Positions 1-9,290 are shown, counted from the first letter of the stretch. The stretch is DNA of 64,000 bases from Mucilaginibacter sp. SG564 (GCF_013149275.1 NZ_JABGNA010000003.1:124001-188000); one strand, 5' to 3'. The notes: generated from the letters alone by a model not told the origin. Translations and numbers: made by a program.

Positions 1-12
1 TGGATTTTTAAG

Positions 13-618
13 TTATATACTACCCCTATTTTCAGCAAGCTGCCTAAGCGACTGATTCCAAATATCATGTCCTTGATGCATAACAGCAGGATTCGATCTT
101 CGAAGTTTTTGAGCTCCTTCGCCATAAACGCATTCTTCCATGATAACTTTAGTCTTATCTTTTCCAATAGGAATTAATAGCCAGGTATGGTAAGCCCGCA
201 TTCCCTTTCCGTTACCAAACCACCCAATACGACTATTTAACTTGAATTCGTTTATTTGACTCTTTATGTGTACGCCAAATGTGTCCCAATCCCACGTACT
301 TCCAGAATGCAACAGTCCGTCGGTATTGTTATGAATCTGCACATTCTTCGAATTCGAGTACCATTTTGGCCACTTTGTTGCTTCTTGTATGTGCTGAAAA
401 ACTATTCTTACCGGAGCGCTAATAATAATTTCATTATGCGCAAATAAATCTGCAGTAACAGGCGAAAAGCCATTGGGCCAGTGGATCTGTGCATCAGCCT
501 TTGAACGGTCTTTGGTAACCTGATCATTAGGACTGGCATTGAGGATAGATACAGCAGTACTAACAATTAATACCACAAGAGTAAATTTCACGCCCTTCAT
601 ACTTGATTTCATTTTCAT
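13..618 (-). CDS. SRPBCC/polyketide-cyclase-like secreted protein
   Basis: About 201 residues. An N-terminal hydrophobic segment (KFTLVVLIVSTAVSIL) suggests export or a membrane anchor. The rest looks like an SRPBCC (START/Bet v1-like) domain: an opening strand EIIISAPVRIVFQHI, then a WPKWYSNSK helix region and a C-terminal long helix. Such domains bind hydrophobic ligands; no substrate can be named. A longer reading from TTG at 645 is possible, but 643-650 forms the -7-like promoter element described separately, so ATG at 618 (or 612/600) is the better start. It stands alone and is preceded by a Crp-type operator at 673-686, which ties it to the regulator at 12245. Confidence 0.8.
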   Translation of the reverse strand: MKMKSSMKGVKFTLVVLIVSTAVSILNASPNDQVTKDRSKADAQIHWPNGFSPVTADLFAHNEIIISAPVRIVFQHIQEATKWPKWYSNSKNVQIHNNTDGLLHSGSTWDWDTFGVHIKSQINEFKLNSRIGWFGNGKGMRAYHTWLLIPIGKDKTKVIMEECVYGEGAQKLRRSNPAVMHQGHDIWNQSLRQLAENRGSI

Positions 619-672
619 TTCTTTCAACTTTAAATGTTTGAGCAAAGTTGCACAGGCAATTAATTTTCAGCG

Positions 673-686
673 TTACCATTTGTTAA
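673..686 (-). promoter_or_regulatory. Crp-type operator upstream of the SRPBCC gene
   Basis: TTACCATTTGTTAA; in gene orientation TTAACAAATGGTAA, so the promoter-proximal half ATGGTAA is intact and the distal half is degenerate. Its centre (679.5) is exactly 33 bp from the centre of the -7-like element CAACTTTG (643-650, minus strand). The same spacing is found at the operators at 12129 and 12859. Confidence 0.6.
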
Positions 687-923
687 ATAGTAACTGAACG
701 CATTAAATTTTACCGTAAAGTTTCACTATGAAATATATTTAGCTGAGCTGTCTGGCAAAAATCATGGTCACCCGAGCATAAAGTCAGCAATGAAGTTTTA
801 ATGTTTTTATCGTAACTTAATGAAAGAGTAACGGAGTAAAACAAGTTCCAAATTGAACAGGCCTCGTTTAGACTATTCATTACCGAGCAAACAATCTTCT
901 AAATTTGTTGCTAATTTTGATAA

Positions 924-1820
924 ATGAAAGCAGCACGAAATAATTACCCCATCCTGACCGTATTGAACACTTCGGCGAAATCGGGGTATTATGCCGGAAA
1001 AATGCAGGATTACACTTCAGCGCTTAGTAAAGGTTATTCGCGTAGAAACTTTTATAAAATATCGTTGCTCACCGTTGGCGAAGGAACGTTATACTATACG
1101 GATAAACAGGCACGGATAACAGGATATACGCTGGTATTCACCAACCCATTGATTTCATACTCTTATGAATCACAAAGTGCTGAAAAAGAACAGGGCTATT
1201 TTTGTATTTTCACTGATCAATTTATAAACGGACAACTTCGTGAAGGAAAATTAGCAACATCGCCTTTGTTTAAAGCTGGCGGTATCCACACATTTGCATT
1301 AAACGAAAAGACAGCTATTTTCCTAATCAGTATATTCGAACGGTTAGTTGACGAAACCCACTCCGAAGATTGCAAACCGGACTTGCTTCGTGCTTATATA
1401 CAGTTAATCATGCACGAAGCATTGAAACTGGACTCCGCGATGCCAACGAACGTCTCTGACTCTTCGAAACTTCGCTTGACAGATTTGTTTTTAAAGTTGT
1501 TGGAGTCAAAATTTGCAGAATGTGGGCCCAATCATGAACTAAAATTCCGCTCTGCTCAACAATTTGCTCAGGGATTGTCAGTGCACCCGAACCACTTAAA
1601 CCGGGTTTTGAAAACAACTACCGGAAAGTCGACAACACAGCACATTTCTGAGCGATTATTAATTGAGGCAAAATCCAGGCTTTTGCACGATAATCGAAAT
1701 ATCGCAGAGATCGCTTATATCCTTGGTTTTAGCCATGCCTCCAACTTCTTAATTTTTTTTAAACGGCATACCGGGCGAAGTGCAAATTCCTTTCGTAAAA
1801 GCCATGCGGCGAATTCATAA
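924..1820 (+). CDS. AraC family transcriptional regulator
   Basis: 298 residues, the usual length. The N-terminal part is a cupin-like sensing domain. The last ~100 residues carry the double helix-turn-helix: FAQGLSVHPNHLNRVLK is the first HTH and IAEIAYILGFSHASNFLIFFKRHTG the second, with the family signature GFSHASNFLIFFKRHTGRSANSFR. It is followed 71 bp later by a codirectional SDR gene (1892), a common pairing in which the regulator controls the neighbouring oxidoreductase (inference). A TAATTTTG element at 912-919 is so close to the ATG that any transcript from it would be nearly leaderless. Confidence 0.93.
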   Translation: MKAARNNYPILTVLNTSAKSGYYAGKMQDYTSALSKGYSRRNFYKISLLTVGEGTLYYTDKQARITGYTLVFTNPLISYSYESQSAEKEQGYFCIFTDQFINGQLREGKLATSPLFKAGGIHTFALNEKTAIFLISIFERLVDETHSEDCKPDLLRAYIQLIMHEALKLDSAMPTNVSDSSKLRLTDLFLKLLESKFAECGPNHELKFRSAQQFAQGLSVHPNHLNRVLKTTTGKSTTQHISERLLIEAKSRLLHDNRNIAEIAYILGFSHASNFLIFFKRHTGRSANSFRKSHAANS

Positions 1821-1891
1821 TTACTTGTTTGAATTTCATAGTTTTTCGACAAGAACCGAACCTACCTTTGATTTTTCAAATCAAAAATGCT

Positions 1892-2695
1892 ATGAAAACT
1901 ATATTTATTACTGGTGCCTCTACAGGTTTAGGAAAGGCTACCGCGCTGAAATTTGCCAATAGTGGCTGGAAGGTAATTGCGACAATGCGTAATCCTGAAC
2001 GGGGTACAGAACTATCCTCCCATGAAAACATCACAATATTTCCATTAGATGTTACGAATTTTCAGCAAATTACTCAAGCTGTGGAATTTGCTATTGACAG
2101 GCAGGTTGACGTTGTACTTAATAATGCAGGAGTCGGATTAATTGGCCCCCTTGAAGCATATTCTGATGAGCAGGTGCAACAGCAGATACAAGTTAACATG
2201 CTTAGCGTTATTCAGATATCACGCGCATTCATTCCATATTTTCGCCAGCGTCAAAGTGGATTGTTGATGGCGACAACTTCGATTGCCGGCTTAATAACTT
2301 TCCCTTTCGGCGCTGTGTACTCTGCTACTAAATGGGCTGTTGAAGGGATGTATGAAAGTCTGTCATTTGAATTGGAGCGGTATAACGTCGGCGTTAAAAC
2401 CATATCTCCGGGCGGCATAGCGAGCTCTTTTAGGGACAATATGGTTATTGCTCCAAATGAGGCTTACAATTCAGCTTTCAACCAAATGTATCATGCATTT
2501 TTAAGCGGGAAGACACCGACAAAAGTATCTGCTGCTGAGGAACTCGCTGAAGTGGTTTTTGAAGCTGCAACAGATGGGAAAAAGCAAATCCGATATGTGG
2601 CTGGAGAAGATGCCAAAACTTATGTACAACAACGGTTAACTCAAGGAGCTGAACAATTTCGAAATAATCTGGCAGAGATTTTCTTCGGCAAATAA
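1892..2695 (+). CDS. Short-chain dehydrogenase/reductase (SDR)
   Basis: 267 residues from ATG 1892; a longer frame opens at TTG 1829 but the Rossmann fold begins right after this ATG. Classical SDR motifs are present: TGASTGLG (residues 7-14, NAD(P) binding), NNAG (77-80), catalytic Ser around 130, YSATK with Tyr143 and Lys147. The PGG stretch after the active site is typical. The substrate cannot be read from sequence; the family acts on alcohols, ketones and sugars. A TACCTTTG element at 1863-1870 could give the gene its own promoter separate from the upstream AraC gene. Confidence 0.92.
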   Translation: MKTIFITGASTGLGKATALKFANSGWKVIATMRNPERGTELSSHENITIFPLDVTNFQQITQAVEFAIDRQVDVVLNNAGVGLIGPLEAYSDEQVQQQIQVNMLSVIQISRAFIPYFRQRQSGLLMATTSIAGLITFPFGAVYSATKWAVEGMYESLSFELERYNVGVKTISPGGIASSFRDNMVIAPNEAYNSAFNQMYHAFLSGKTPTKVSAAEELAEVVFEAATDGKKQIRYVAGEDAKTYVQQRLTQGAEQFRNNLAEIFFGK

Positions 2696-2707
2696 TGCCA
2701 ATAATGT

Positions 2708-2735
2708 ATAGGCTGCTGAAAAACGAGCAGCCTAT
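2708..2735. terminator. Hairpin between converging SDR and response-regulator genes
   Basis: A 10-bp perfect stem, ATAGGCTGCT (2708-2717) with AGCAGCCTAT (2726-2735), and an 8-nt loop sit in the 68-bp gap between convergent genes. The flanks are AT-rich but have no clean U tract, so termination efficiency is uncertain. Confidence 0.55.
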
Positions 2736-2763
2736 TTATAAAATAAAATTGACCAATTGCAAC

Positions 2764-3468
2764 TCACGATTGGCGTTCCGTCAACATATAGCCCTGGCCC
2801 CGAACGTTGACAATATCTAACGCAGGGTCATTTCTCAGAAACTTTCTTAATCTGGTAATATAAACATCCATACTTCGTGCACTGAAAATATCATCGTTGC
2901 CCCATAATTTTATCAGTGCTATTCTGCGCTCGGTAAGTCGGTTTTTGTGCTCGATCAGCAAATCAAGAAGTTCAGCTTCTCTTTTAGACAAATCAATTGT
3001 GTTATCCCCAATATAAACTTTCAAAGCAAACGGATCAAATGTTAGTTTGCCTAATTTTTTGTTGTGATATGGCGGCACTATCGAATTTGAATTAATTGAA
3101 CTTCTCCTCACCAATACCTTGATCCTCATAATCAACTCCTCCATACTAAACGGCTTCTTGATATAATCATCAGCACCAATATCTAAACCTTTAAGGACAT
3201 CTTCCACCCGTGTTTTTGCAGTCAAAAATATAATTGGGGTCAGATCGTCAACCAAACGGATATCAGCGACGAGAGCGTATCCATCCTTCCGTGGCATCAT
3301 GATGTCAACGATGCAAACATCTGGTTTTAAAAGATTGTATCTTGCCCAGCCGTCTACACCATTGCTTGCAACAGAAACTTCAAATCCCCTGGTTTCCAAT
3401 GATTCTTTTACTAATAAGGCCAGAACGTCCTCATCTTCTATTAATAAAATTTTAAGGCCTTCCATCAT
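2764..3468 (-). CDS. OmpR-family response regulator
   Basis: 234 residues. Receiver domain 5-120 with acidic pocket EDED (11-14), phosphoacceptor Asp55 (VDIMMP), conserved Thr83 and Lys105 (KKPF). The C-terminal winged helix (about 135-232) resembles OmpR/PhoB: a DPFALKVYIGDNTIDLSKREAELL-type start and a RSMDVYITRLRKFL recognition helix. Its ATG overlaps the TGA of the kinase gene by 4 bp (ATGA), so the pair is translationally coupled. No specific target is certain. GTGTTAA direct repeats upstream of the linked TlpA gene (6890) are the candidate binding site. Confidence 0.95.
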   Translation of the reverse strand: MMEGLKILLIEDEDVLALLVKESLETRGFEVSVASNGVDGWARYNLLKPDVCIVDIMMPRKDGYALVADIRLVDDLTPIIFLTAKTRVEDVLKGLDIGADDYIKKPFSMEELIMRIKVLVRRSSINSNSIVPPYHNKKLGKLTFDPFALKVYIGDNTIDLSKREAELLDLLIEHKNRLTERRIALIKLWGNDDIFSARSMDVYITRLRKFLRNDPALDIVNVRGQGYMLTERQS

Positions 3469-4823
3469 TGAGGAAAATTAATTATGAACGTAGTACCTTT
3501 TCGCAATTCACTTTCAACTTTTATGGTGCCCTGTAAATTAAGTACCAATTGCTTTACATAATTGAGCCCGAGACCATAACCTTTGACCTCATGTAAATCA
3601 CCATCCTGTATCCGGAAAAATTTATCATAAATAAATGGCAAAATAGCTGCATCCATACCGATCCCGTTATCTTTCACTATCAGCTGCCATGAAGAAGTCG
3701 ATCCTGATAAAATAACTTCCACTACAGGGTTTGATCTGCTATACTTGATGGCGTTATCGACAAGATTAGATATGATCGTGCTGACCATATAGCTGTCGGT
3801 GACAACCTCCGTAGAATTTAGGTTATTGATAAAAATAATTTTTGTATCTGGCCATACCTCGAAAAGACGTAAATTATTCTCAATTAAATCTTTGATCTTA
3901 ACCAGCTCCATCTTTGCTAATTTATACCCTTCCTCATATTGTGTGATATCTAAAATGCGCCCTACATTCTCACTCAACTTTTGGAGCACGGTTGTGTTGA
4001 TCTGAAGGTATCTGTAAATTTTTTGCGGATCCTCGGCGGCACCGAAATGGAGTAATGCCTCGTTAGACGTATTTAATATTGATATGGGTGTTCTCAATTC
4101 ATGAGTTACGTTATTAATGAAATCATTTTTGATATCATCCAATCGAATTTGTGTTCGAATCATATGCCCCATATAGAACATGCATCCAGCTGACAAACAA
4201 ATCAAAATAAAAGAAACGATTGCAGGAACCACGTTCCGTTTTAAGGACAACAGACCCAAATTTCCAAATTCAGCTTCGATCACTGCAGGGGTTTTAAGGA
4301 AATTGATAACTACGCCGATACGACCTTTTCCGACAATTTTTTGACTCCTGCGTAGAACTAGGTGATATGGCAGTGGTAAGCTTTCTTTGATCAATTCCTT
4401 CTTATAATTCTCTAGAAGGCCATTGAGGTTTATCGGCGAATCAAGCTGCTGTGCGATCAACCGTGCTAACATCAATTTAACTAAAGGCAGATCATTCGAA
4501 TTTATTGCCAAACTTTTATATTGTACCGTGAAAATCGTTTTTGCATTCTTCAACATAGATTTTAATGAGTCTGGCACACTCTTTTCTACCGTAGTATCCA
4601 TAAACACAGATAAAGTTGGAACTTTATTTTTCAGCGATGTAGGTAACACATTTTGCTGCAATTCGTAGGATATAATACTCTTATCCAATGCTGCTGTCAA
4701 ACTCTTGTTTAAATTTTCCTGGCTGACCATGTATACACTATAAACCCAGTAAAGCTGGAAGATAAGTATGCCAGTAGCCGTTAGAACCGCCATAGCGAAT
4801 ATGAATTGAAACTTTTTACGCAT
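3465..4823 (-). CDS. Membrane sensor histidine kinase
   Basis: 452 residues. TM1 is about residues 9-34 and TM2 about 198-222, enclosing a ~165-residue periplasmic sensor domain without a recognised fold. HisKA contains the H-box NNVTHELRTP with His241. HATPase_c follows with the N-box NLVDNAIKYS, G1 KDNGIGMD and G2 GYGLGLNYVKQ. There is no HAMP domain. It is upstream of and overlaps the response regulator, giving a complete two-component system. The TlpA thioredoxin gene lies 156 bp upstream on the same strand, so signals of envelope redox or folding state are plausible (inference). Confidence 0.95.
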   Translation of the reverse strand: MRKKFQFIFAMAVLTATGILIFQLYWVYSVYMVSQENLNKSLTAALDKSIISYELQQNVLPTSLKNKVPTLSVFMDTTVEKSVPDSLKSMLKNAKTIFTVQYKSLAINSNDLPLVKLMLARLIAQQLDSPINLNGLLENYKKELIKESLPLPYHLVLRRSQKIVGKGRIGVVINFLKTPAVIEAEFGNLGLLSLKRNVVPAIVSFILICLSAGCMFYMGHMIRTQIRLDDIKNDFINNVTHELRTPISILNTSNEALLHFGAAEDPQKIYRYLQINTTVLQKLSENVGRILDITQYEEGYKLAKMELVKIKDLIENNLRLFEVWPDTKIIFINNLNSTEVVTDSYMVSTIISNLVDNAIKYSRSNPVVEVILSGSTSSWQLIVKDNGIGMDAAILPFIYDKFFRIQDGDLHEVKGYGLGLNYVKQLVLNLQGTIKVESELRKGTTFIINFPQ

Positions 4824-4979
4824 ATTTAATTACGATGGATTGGTCTAACTTTTTACAACCAAAGTTATTATAAATCTCAAACAGGTTATCCTTATGCATA
4901 TCACCAAACAGATCTTATCCGATAGAAACTGTGTATCAGCTCCTTATTCGATCAATACACGCTCTCAACGTGTTAATTA

Positions 4980-6890
4980 TCAACTATCTTTATTTGAAAT
5001 TGCTATCATGTCTTGAATCTCTTCAACCAGCGCTTCTGACGATCCGGTAAATCCAGTTACCTTGAATCTTATCCTGCCTGTCTTGTCAATGATAAATTTT
5101 GTCGGCACGCCGTCAACTCCATACAGGCTCCGTATCTTCGACATACGGCCATCCGGGCCCTTTTCATCAAATAAGACCTGAAACGAAAATTTATTGTCTT
5201 TCATGAATTTAGCAGCCTCCTCAACAAAACGCGTTCCTGATTCCCAGGTGTCAACAAACAAGAACACAACATCCTTATTGTCCTTAAATTTATCGATAGC
5301 AATCTGCATTCCTGGAAATGATGCTTTGCAAGGTGCGCACCACGTTGCCCAAAAATCAAGTACAACAACTTTCCCTTTTAAATCTGACAAGCTAATTAAC
5401 CGGCCTTCCTGATCTTTTAACCTAAATTCGGGTGCAGGAATGTTAATTTGCTTCTTGGACAATTCTTCGAGTTTTTCAGTCTTTACAAAATTGACCAGGC
5501 TGTCCAGATATTTATCAAAATCATTTAAGTTTCCTTTCAAGTGAGCATACGCAACTTTTAGCTCCTCTCCTAAAGCAGGGGAGTTATCGCCTGATTTGAT
5601 TAATCTTTCTATCGCACTTTTGGCACTTTCGTAGTTTCCAACCTTATTTAGCATCCGGGCATAATGTTCAGTGATTTCCAGCCTTCCGTAATTGCGGCTG
5701 TAATTATATACTTGCCTTTCAAAATCAGAAGCTTCATCCCATTTGCCTTTATTGAAAAGCAATAATGCATACGTATCCAAACAATCAAAATATGTGCTTC
5801 GGTTCGCCTCCTGTTGCATTCCCGGGCTTAAGAACGGTTGCGATTTAGCGTGTTTCGACAAACTGTCTAAAAGGATTAAATTTTGCTTAGCTATTAGGAT
5901 GGCATCTTCTATATTTGAACCTTTATTTGCCCAGTTAGCAAGAACTTCATTAATTTGCTCAGGCAAATTTGACTTATCGTTAATTAACGCCAGTTTTTGA
6001 TGATAGTCAGTGATTCTATGAGCTTGCAAATAGGCAACGGCCAATTGACCCAGTAATCTGTCTAAATCAGGCGTGGTGTTGCTTTTATTTGCCGGTCTTA
6101 GCGAGCAAAACACCTGAAATAGCGAGTCTTTTCGGACCACATTGTCAGTTTGGGTAAAAGTTGCTTCTAATTCGCTTTTCACCAGATTACCTTTTGGAAA
6201 TCTTTTTTTGATTAATGACGCCAAAGAATCTGCCAGCTTCGACTTCTTTGCGTGCCTAAAATAATTGTAAGCGTTAGTCAGGTCATCTTCATTTGCGCTG
6301 GTCGATAATTTTAAAGCGATATTATTTGCTAAATCTTGGTCGGCTGAAGTTGCATAATATAAGGTCAGCAAATATAAAGGCTCATATTCCCGCTCTAAAA
6401 GTGGATTTATCTTAAATTCTTTTTTGTATTCCACTGCAGCATTTACCATGTTCTTTTTTATTCCGAACATATCTGCTGCAAGACCAATAATATATCCTTT
6501 GCTAGCGAAAGAGCCATTAACTGGCTTTTTATTTTTATAGGCTAAATAGACATATCCTGATTGGTTATTATCATCCTGCAAGTTTCCTGCAGTAAATTGG
6601 ACGCAAAAAGCCTTCGCACCAACCGGGATCTTGAATTTGCCCAAAATTAACCTTCCGTCCTTTCTAAGGTCCACATCAATAACTGGAAATTTGTCGTTAT
6701 CAAAAAAGTATACAGCGGCCTTTACTTCCTTGCGCTGCAAATTCGTACCCTCGGGATCATAGCGGAAACTAACCGTAGCTCCTGCCTCTGGAGTTTTATT
6801 CGATAGTTTTAAATGCGCGCGCGTTTGCCCGATCGAATGCAATGCTCCGGTAAACAAAAACGCCGTTAACAAAAATTTATATTTATTCAT
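4980..6890 (-). CDS. TlpA-family thioredoxin with long N-terminal TPR-like region
   Basis: 636 residues. Signal peptide at residues 1-21 (ends SIGQ). The middle, about 130-460, is helical with repeated short helices that resemble TPR-like repeats. The C-terminal thioredoxin domain (about 480-630) has the redox motif WCAPC at 517-521, GKVVVLDFWATW before it and the cis-Pro GVPTKF. It should act in the periplasm as a thiol-disulfide oxidoreductase, though the partner is unknown. It is first in the minus-strand order TlpA, sensor kinase, response regulator. A TAATTTTG element (6913-6920, minus) and three GTGTTAA repeats lie upstream. Confidence 0.92.
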   Translation of the reverse strand: MNKYKFLLTAFLFTGALHSIGQTRAHLKLSNKTPEAGATVSFRYDPEGTNLQRKEVKAAVYFFDNDKFPVIDVDLRKDGRLILGKFKIPVGAKAFCVQFTAGNLQDDNNQSGYVYLAYKNKKPVNGSFASKGYIIGLAADMFGIKKNMVNAAVEYKKEFKINPLLEREYEPLYLLTLYYATSADQDLANNIALKLSTSANEDDLTNAYNYFRHAKKSKLADSLASLIKKRFPKGNLVKSELEATFTQTDNVVRKDSLFQVFCSLRPANKSNTTPDLDRLLGQLAVAYLQAHRITDYHQKLALINDKSNLPEQINEVLANWANKGSNIEDAILIAKQNLILLDSLSKHAKSQPFLSPGMQQEANRSTYFDCLDTYALLLFNKGKWDEASDFERQVYNYSRNYGRLEITEHYARMLNKVGNYESAKSAIERLIKSGDNSPALGEELKVAYAHLKGNLNDFDKYLDSLVNFVKTEKLEELSKKQINIPAPEFRLKDQEGRLISLSDLKGKVVVLDFWATWCAPCKASFPGMQIAIDKFKDNKDVVFLFVDTWESGTRFVEEAAKFMKDNKFSFQVLFDEKGPDGRMSKIRSLYGVDGVPTKFIIDKTGRIRFKVTGFTGSSEALVEEIQDMIAISNKDS

Positions 6891-6912
6891 ACATCATTTA
6901 AATTTCACGGCG

Positions 6913-6920
6913 CAAAATTA
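6913..6920 (-). promoter_or_regulatory. -7 promoter element of the TlpA gene
   Basis: TAATTTTG on the minus strand matches the Bacteroidota consensus TAnnTTTG exactly and lies about 23 bp before ATG 6890. No convincing -33 TTTG is seen, which fits an activated promoter. Confidence 0.5.
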
Positions 6921-6939
6921 CTTTAGTCGATCCATCAGA

Positions 6940-6977
6940 GTGTTAATGGTTTACTGATTAGTGTTAACGAGTGTTAA
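6940..6977. promoter_or_regulatory. Three GTGTTAA direct repeats, candidate response-regulator box
   Basis: GTGTTAA occurs at 6940-6946, 6961-6967 and 6971-6977. The start-to-start spacings are 21 and 10 bp, i.e. two and one helical turns, as expected for OmpR-family sites made of direct repeats. They lie about 20-57 bp upstream of the TlpA -7 element. A further single copy is at 4970-4976, between the TlpA and kinase genes. Confidence 0.45.
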
Positions 6978-7474
6978 CTGGACAAAACCTTGGCAACGTA
7001 TTCGGAAGAGCCAGCGTATATTTGCAAACAGTGACATCATGAAGGCTTGTCTTTCAATCAAATAATAGCAGACGAACCGCTCGAAATCAATCAGTGATCT
7101 AAGCGGCCTTAAAAAGTGTCTCTTTTTATTACAGTATTATGCAGGAATATGGCAAAATAAAAACTTTTTGTAGTCAAAGTATCTATTATGTAAATAGTGA
7201 TAGCTGCTACCAACGACAAGATCAATTAAGACTTAATGTATAATTCGGTTTCCTCGGCCACGTAAAAATTGGTCTCGAGCAACCCAAAGTACTACAATCG
7301 TCCAACATATATATAATGGAGAAATTTAAATTGATAGAAATACGAAAAACAACTACTTCGCCCTTTAGGATGGTCAAATCTTAACGTTAATATGTGTTAT
7401 TTATTCGTACTTATGAGCTATTTATAATTTACAAGCGCCGTTAGTTTTACAAACATAAAATTAAAGAAAAAACT
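6978..7474. other. Intergenic region, no gene recognised
   Basis: AT-rich sequence between divergent genes. It contains only very short frames, e.g. a 22-codon ATG frame at 7317-7385 without a ribosome site. A weak -7-like TAGTTTTA at 7442-7449 precedes the SDR gene. No structured RNA or repeat family was recognised. Confidence 0.5.
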
Positions 7475-8296
7475 ATGTCAAAAACTATTTTAATTGCCGG
7501 CGCCTCCCGTGGCTTGGGAAGAATATGGGCCGAAGCGTTTTTAAAACGGGGTGATCGCGTTGCGGCGACCGCCAGGAACATCGATTCACTAAATGAATTA
7601 GTTGAACAATATGGAAATGCGATCGTTCCTATAGCGCTTGACGTTCATGACCGTGAGGCTTGTTTTGCCGCGGTAGATAAAGCGAAAAAAGAGCTCGGCC
7701 GTATCGATGTTCTGGTCAACAATGCTGGATACGGCCTACAGGGTGCCATCGAAGATACGTCAGAGCAAGAGGCCAGAAATCAATTTGAAACTAATTTCTT
7801 CGGTTCCCTTTGGCTTTTACAAGCAATTGTACCAGTGATGAGAGACCAAAAAGGTGGACATATCGTACAGGTATCAAGTTTCCTGGGTGTGATAACGCTT
7901 CCTACGCTTGGCTTATACAACGCATCCAAATTCGCAATTGAGGGATTGTGCGAAACTTTAGCATCAGAAGTAAAACCTTTCGGAATTAAGGTATCCTTAG
8001 TTGAGCCCAATGCCTATGCAACAGAATTCTGGGGTGGATCTTCCTATGTACAAACTACCCATACTGAAACGTATGTACCGGTATTGGAAGGCTTTAAAGC
8101 CGGCCTGAAGCCTGAGTATATCGGAAAGCCTGAAGCAACCGTAGATGCATTACTACAGCTGGTAGACACCGAGAACCCACCGTTGAGACTACTCTTAGGA
8201 AAAGTAGCTCTTTATTTGGTTAAACAAAATTATCAGAATCGTATGAAGCAATGGGAAGATTGGAATGAAGTCGCGGTTGCAGCCCACGGTCATTAA
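7475..8296 (+). CDS. Short-chain dehydrogenase/reductase (SDR)
   Basis: 273 residues. AGASRGLG (8-15) binds the dinucleotide, NNAG at 82-85, catalytic Ser134/135, Tyr148 and Lys152 in YNASK. The NARNIDSL stretch after the second strand resembles NADP-preferring SDRs with an Arg near the 2'-phosphate site, a weak hint. The AraC regulator at 8379 follows on the same strand, but a good hairpin terminator separates them. Substrate unknown. Confidence 0.93.
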   Translation: MSKTILIAGASRGLGRIWAEAFLKRGDRVAATARNIDSLNELVEQYGNAIVPIALDVHDREACFAAVDKAKKELGRIDVLVNNAGYGLQGAIEDTSEQEARNQFETNFFGSLWLLQAIVPVMRDQKGGHIVQVSSFLGVITLPTLGLYNASKFAIEGLCETLASEVKPFGIKVSLVEPNAYATEFWGGSSYVQTTHTETYVPVLEGFKAGLKPEYIGKPEATVDALLQLVDTENPPLRLLLGKVALYLVKQNYQNRMKQWEDWNEVAVAAHGH

Positions 8297-8320
8297 TCAA
8301 TGTGATAGAAAATTAAATAA

Positions 8321-8360
8321 ATATAAAGGTGACACCGAATCATAGATGTCGCCTTTATAT
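8321..8360 (+). terminator. Intrinsic terminator after the SDR gene at 7475
   Basis: Fourteen-position stem, ATATAAAGGTGACA (8321-8334) with TGTCGCCTTTATAT (8347-8360), including one G-U pair and a 12-nt loop. It is 25 bp after the SDR stop. The downstream flank is A-rich (TAAAAAATGA) rather than U-rich, so it may work as a weak terminator or as a 3'-end stabiliser. Confidence 0.6.
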
Positions 8361-8378
8361 TAAAAAATGAGCTAAGGG

Positions 8379-9269
8379 ATGAAACATTATAGAAATTTGA
8401 GTGAATTACATCATGCAAACGGCTGGACATCGCCAGAAAACCCATTGGTTAGTTTGATCCGCTGCAATCAAGCGTGTTCATTAGGTGACAGGGCATTTAC
8501 CAGCGATTTTTACATGATCGGGTTTAAAAAACTTATTTCCGGCATCTTCAAATATGGACGGACAAAATACGATCATGACAATGGCTCAATGTCGTTTGTA
8601 AAGCCGCGTCAAATTATTGAAATGAGAGATTTGGAGTTCGAAGAAGAGGGATTTCTAATTTTCTTCCATGAAGACGTTTTAAATGGTCATCCGCTTTACA
8701 ATGAAATCGATAAGTACCACTATTTTGAATATGAAACAAATGAGGCACTTCACTTATCACCAAAGGAAAAGGAGATTATCTGGGGACTATATGATAAAAT
8801 CCGTACTGAGTATTATAATAATCAGGATGAATACAGCAGAGAAATCATACTAGGTCATATCAGCTCAATCTTGATGTATGCACAAAGGTTTTATAAAAGA
8901 CAATTTATCAACCGTACTGATTTATCTGGAAAAACTGTTACCAAATTCCAGCGGGTTATATCATCGTATTTAACAACAGGGCAGTTACTAATTGATGGCC
9001 TGCCATCTGTTAATCAAATTGCCGACAAGCTGAACATGTCGCCAAGGTACTTGACTGATATGCTTAAACAAGAAACTGGTAAAACAGCTATGGAACTGAT
9101 ACATATTGCTATTATAGCTGAAGCCAAAAACCTTTTAACGAGTGCAGATCAAAGCGTTGCTGAAATTGCTTATCAATTGGGGTTTGAAAACGTCTCCTAT
9201 TTCACTAAGCTTTTTAAACAACAAGTTGGCCTGCGTCCTTTTGAGTTTAAAAAGATGAATCTAAACTAA
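8379..9269 (+). CDS. AraC family transcriptional regulator
   Basis: 296 residues. N-terminal sensing domain about 1-180, without recognised ligand motifs. C-terminal AraC DNA-binding domain: first HTH in PSVNQIADKLNMSPRYLTDMLK, second in SVAEIAYQLGFENVSYFTKLFKQ, ending with the usual GLRPFEFKK. It sits directly behind an SDR gene on the same strand, like the 924/1892 pair but in reverse order, and is likely its regulator (inference). Confidence 0.93.
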   Translation: MKHYRNLSELHHANGWTSPENPLVSLIRCNQACSLGDRAFTSDFYMIGFKKLISGIFKYGRTKYDHDNGSMSFVKPRQIIEMRDLEFEEEGFLIFFHEDVLNGHPLYNEIDKYHYFEYETNEALHLSPKEKEIIWGLYDKIRTEYYNNQDEYSREIILGHISSILMYAQRFYKRQFINRTDLSGKTVTKFQRVISSYLTTGQLLIDGLPSVNQIADKLNMSPRYLTDMLKQETGKTAMELIHIAIIAEAKNLLTSADQSVAEIAYQLGFENVSYFTKLFKQQVGLRPFEFKKMNLN

Positions 9270-9274
9270 CGTAT

Positions 9275-9290
9275 GCGTAAAATACGCTTT
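9275..9290 (+). terminator. Short hairpin with T tail after AraC gene
   Basis: GCGTA-AAA-TACGC stem (9275-9287) followed by TTTT, located 6 bp after the stop. A 5-bp stem with a 3-nt loop is minimal, so confidence is low. Confidence 0.3.

Noticed and set aside
619..645. TTG start at 645 extending the SRPBCC protein
   Set aside because: The region is the predicted -7 promoter element, and ATGs at 618, 612 and 600 precede the hydrophobic segment.
912..919. TAATTTTG as the promoter of the AraC gene at 924
   Set aside because: The element is only 4 bp from ATG, so the start of transcription would fall in the start codon; kept only as a remark.
7317..7385. 22-codon ATG frame (MEKFKLIEIRKTTTSPFRMVKS without hydrophobic segment)
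   Set aside because: No ribosome site, no motif and an AT-rich context; chance is the simplest explanation.
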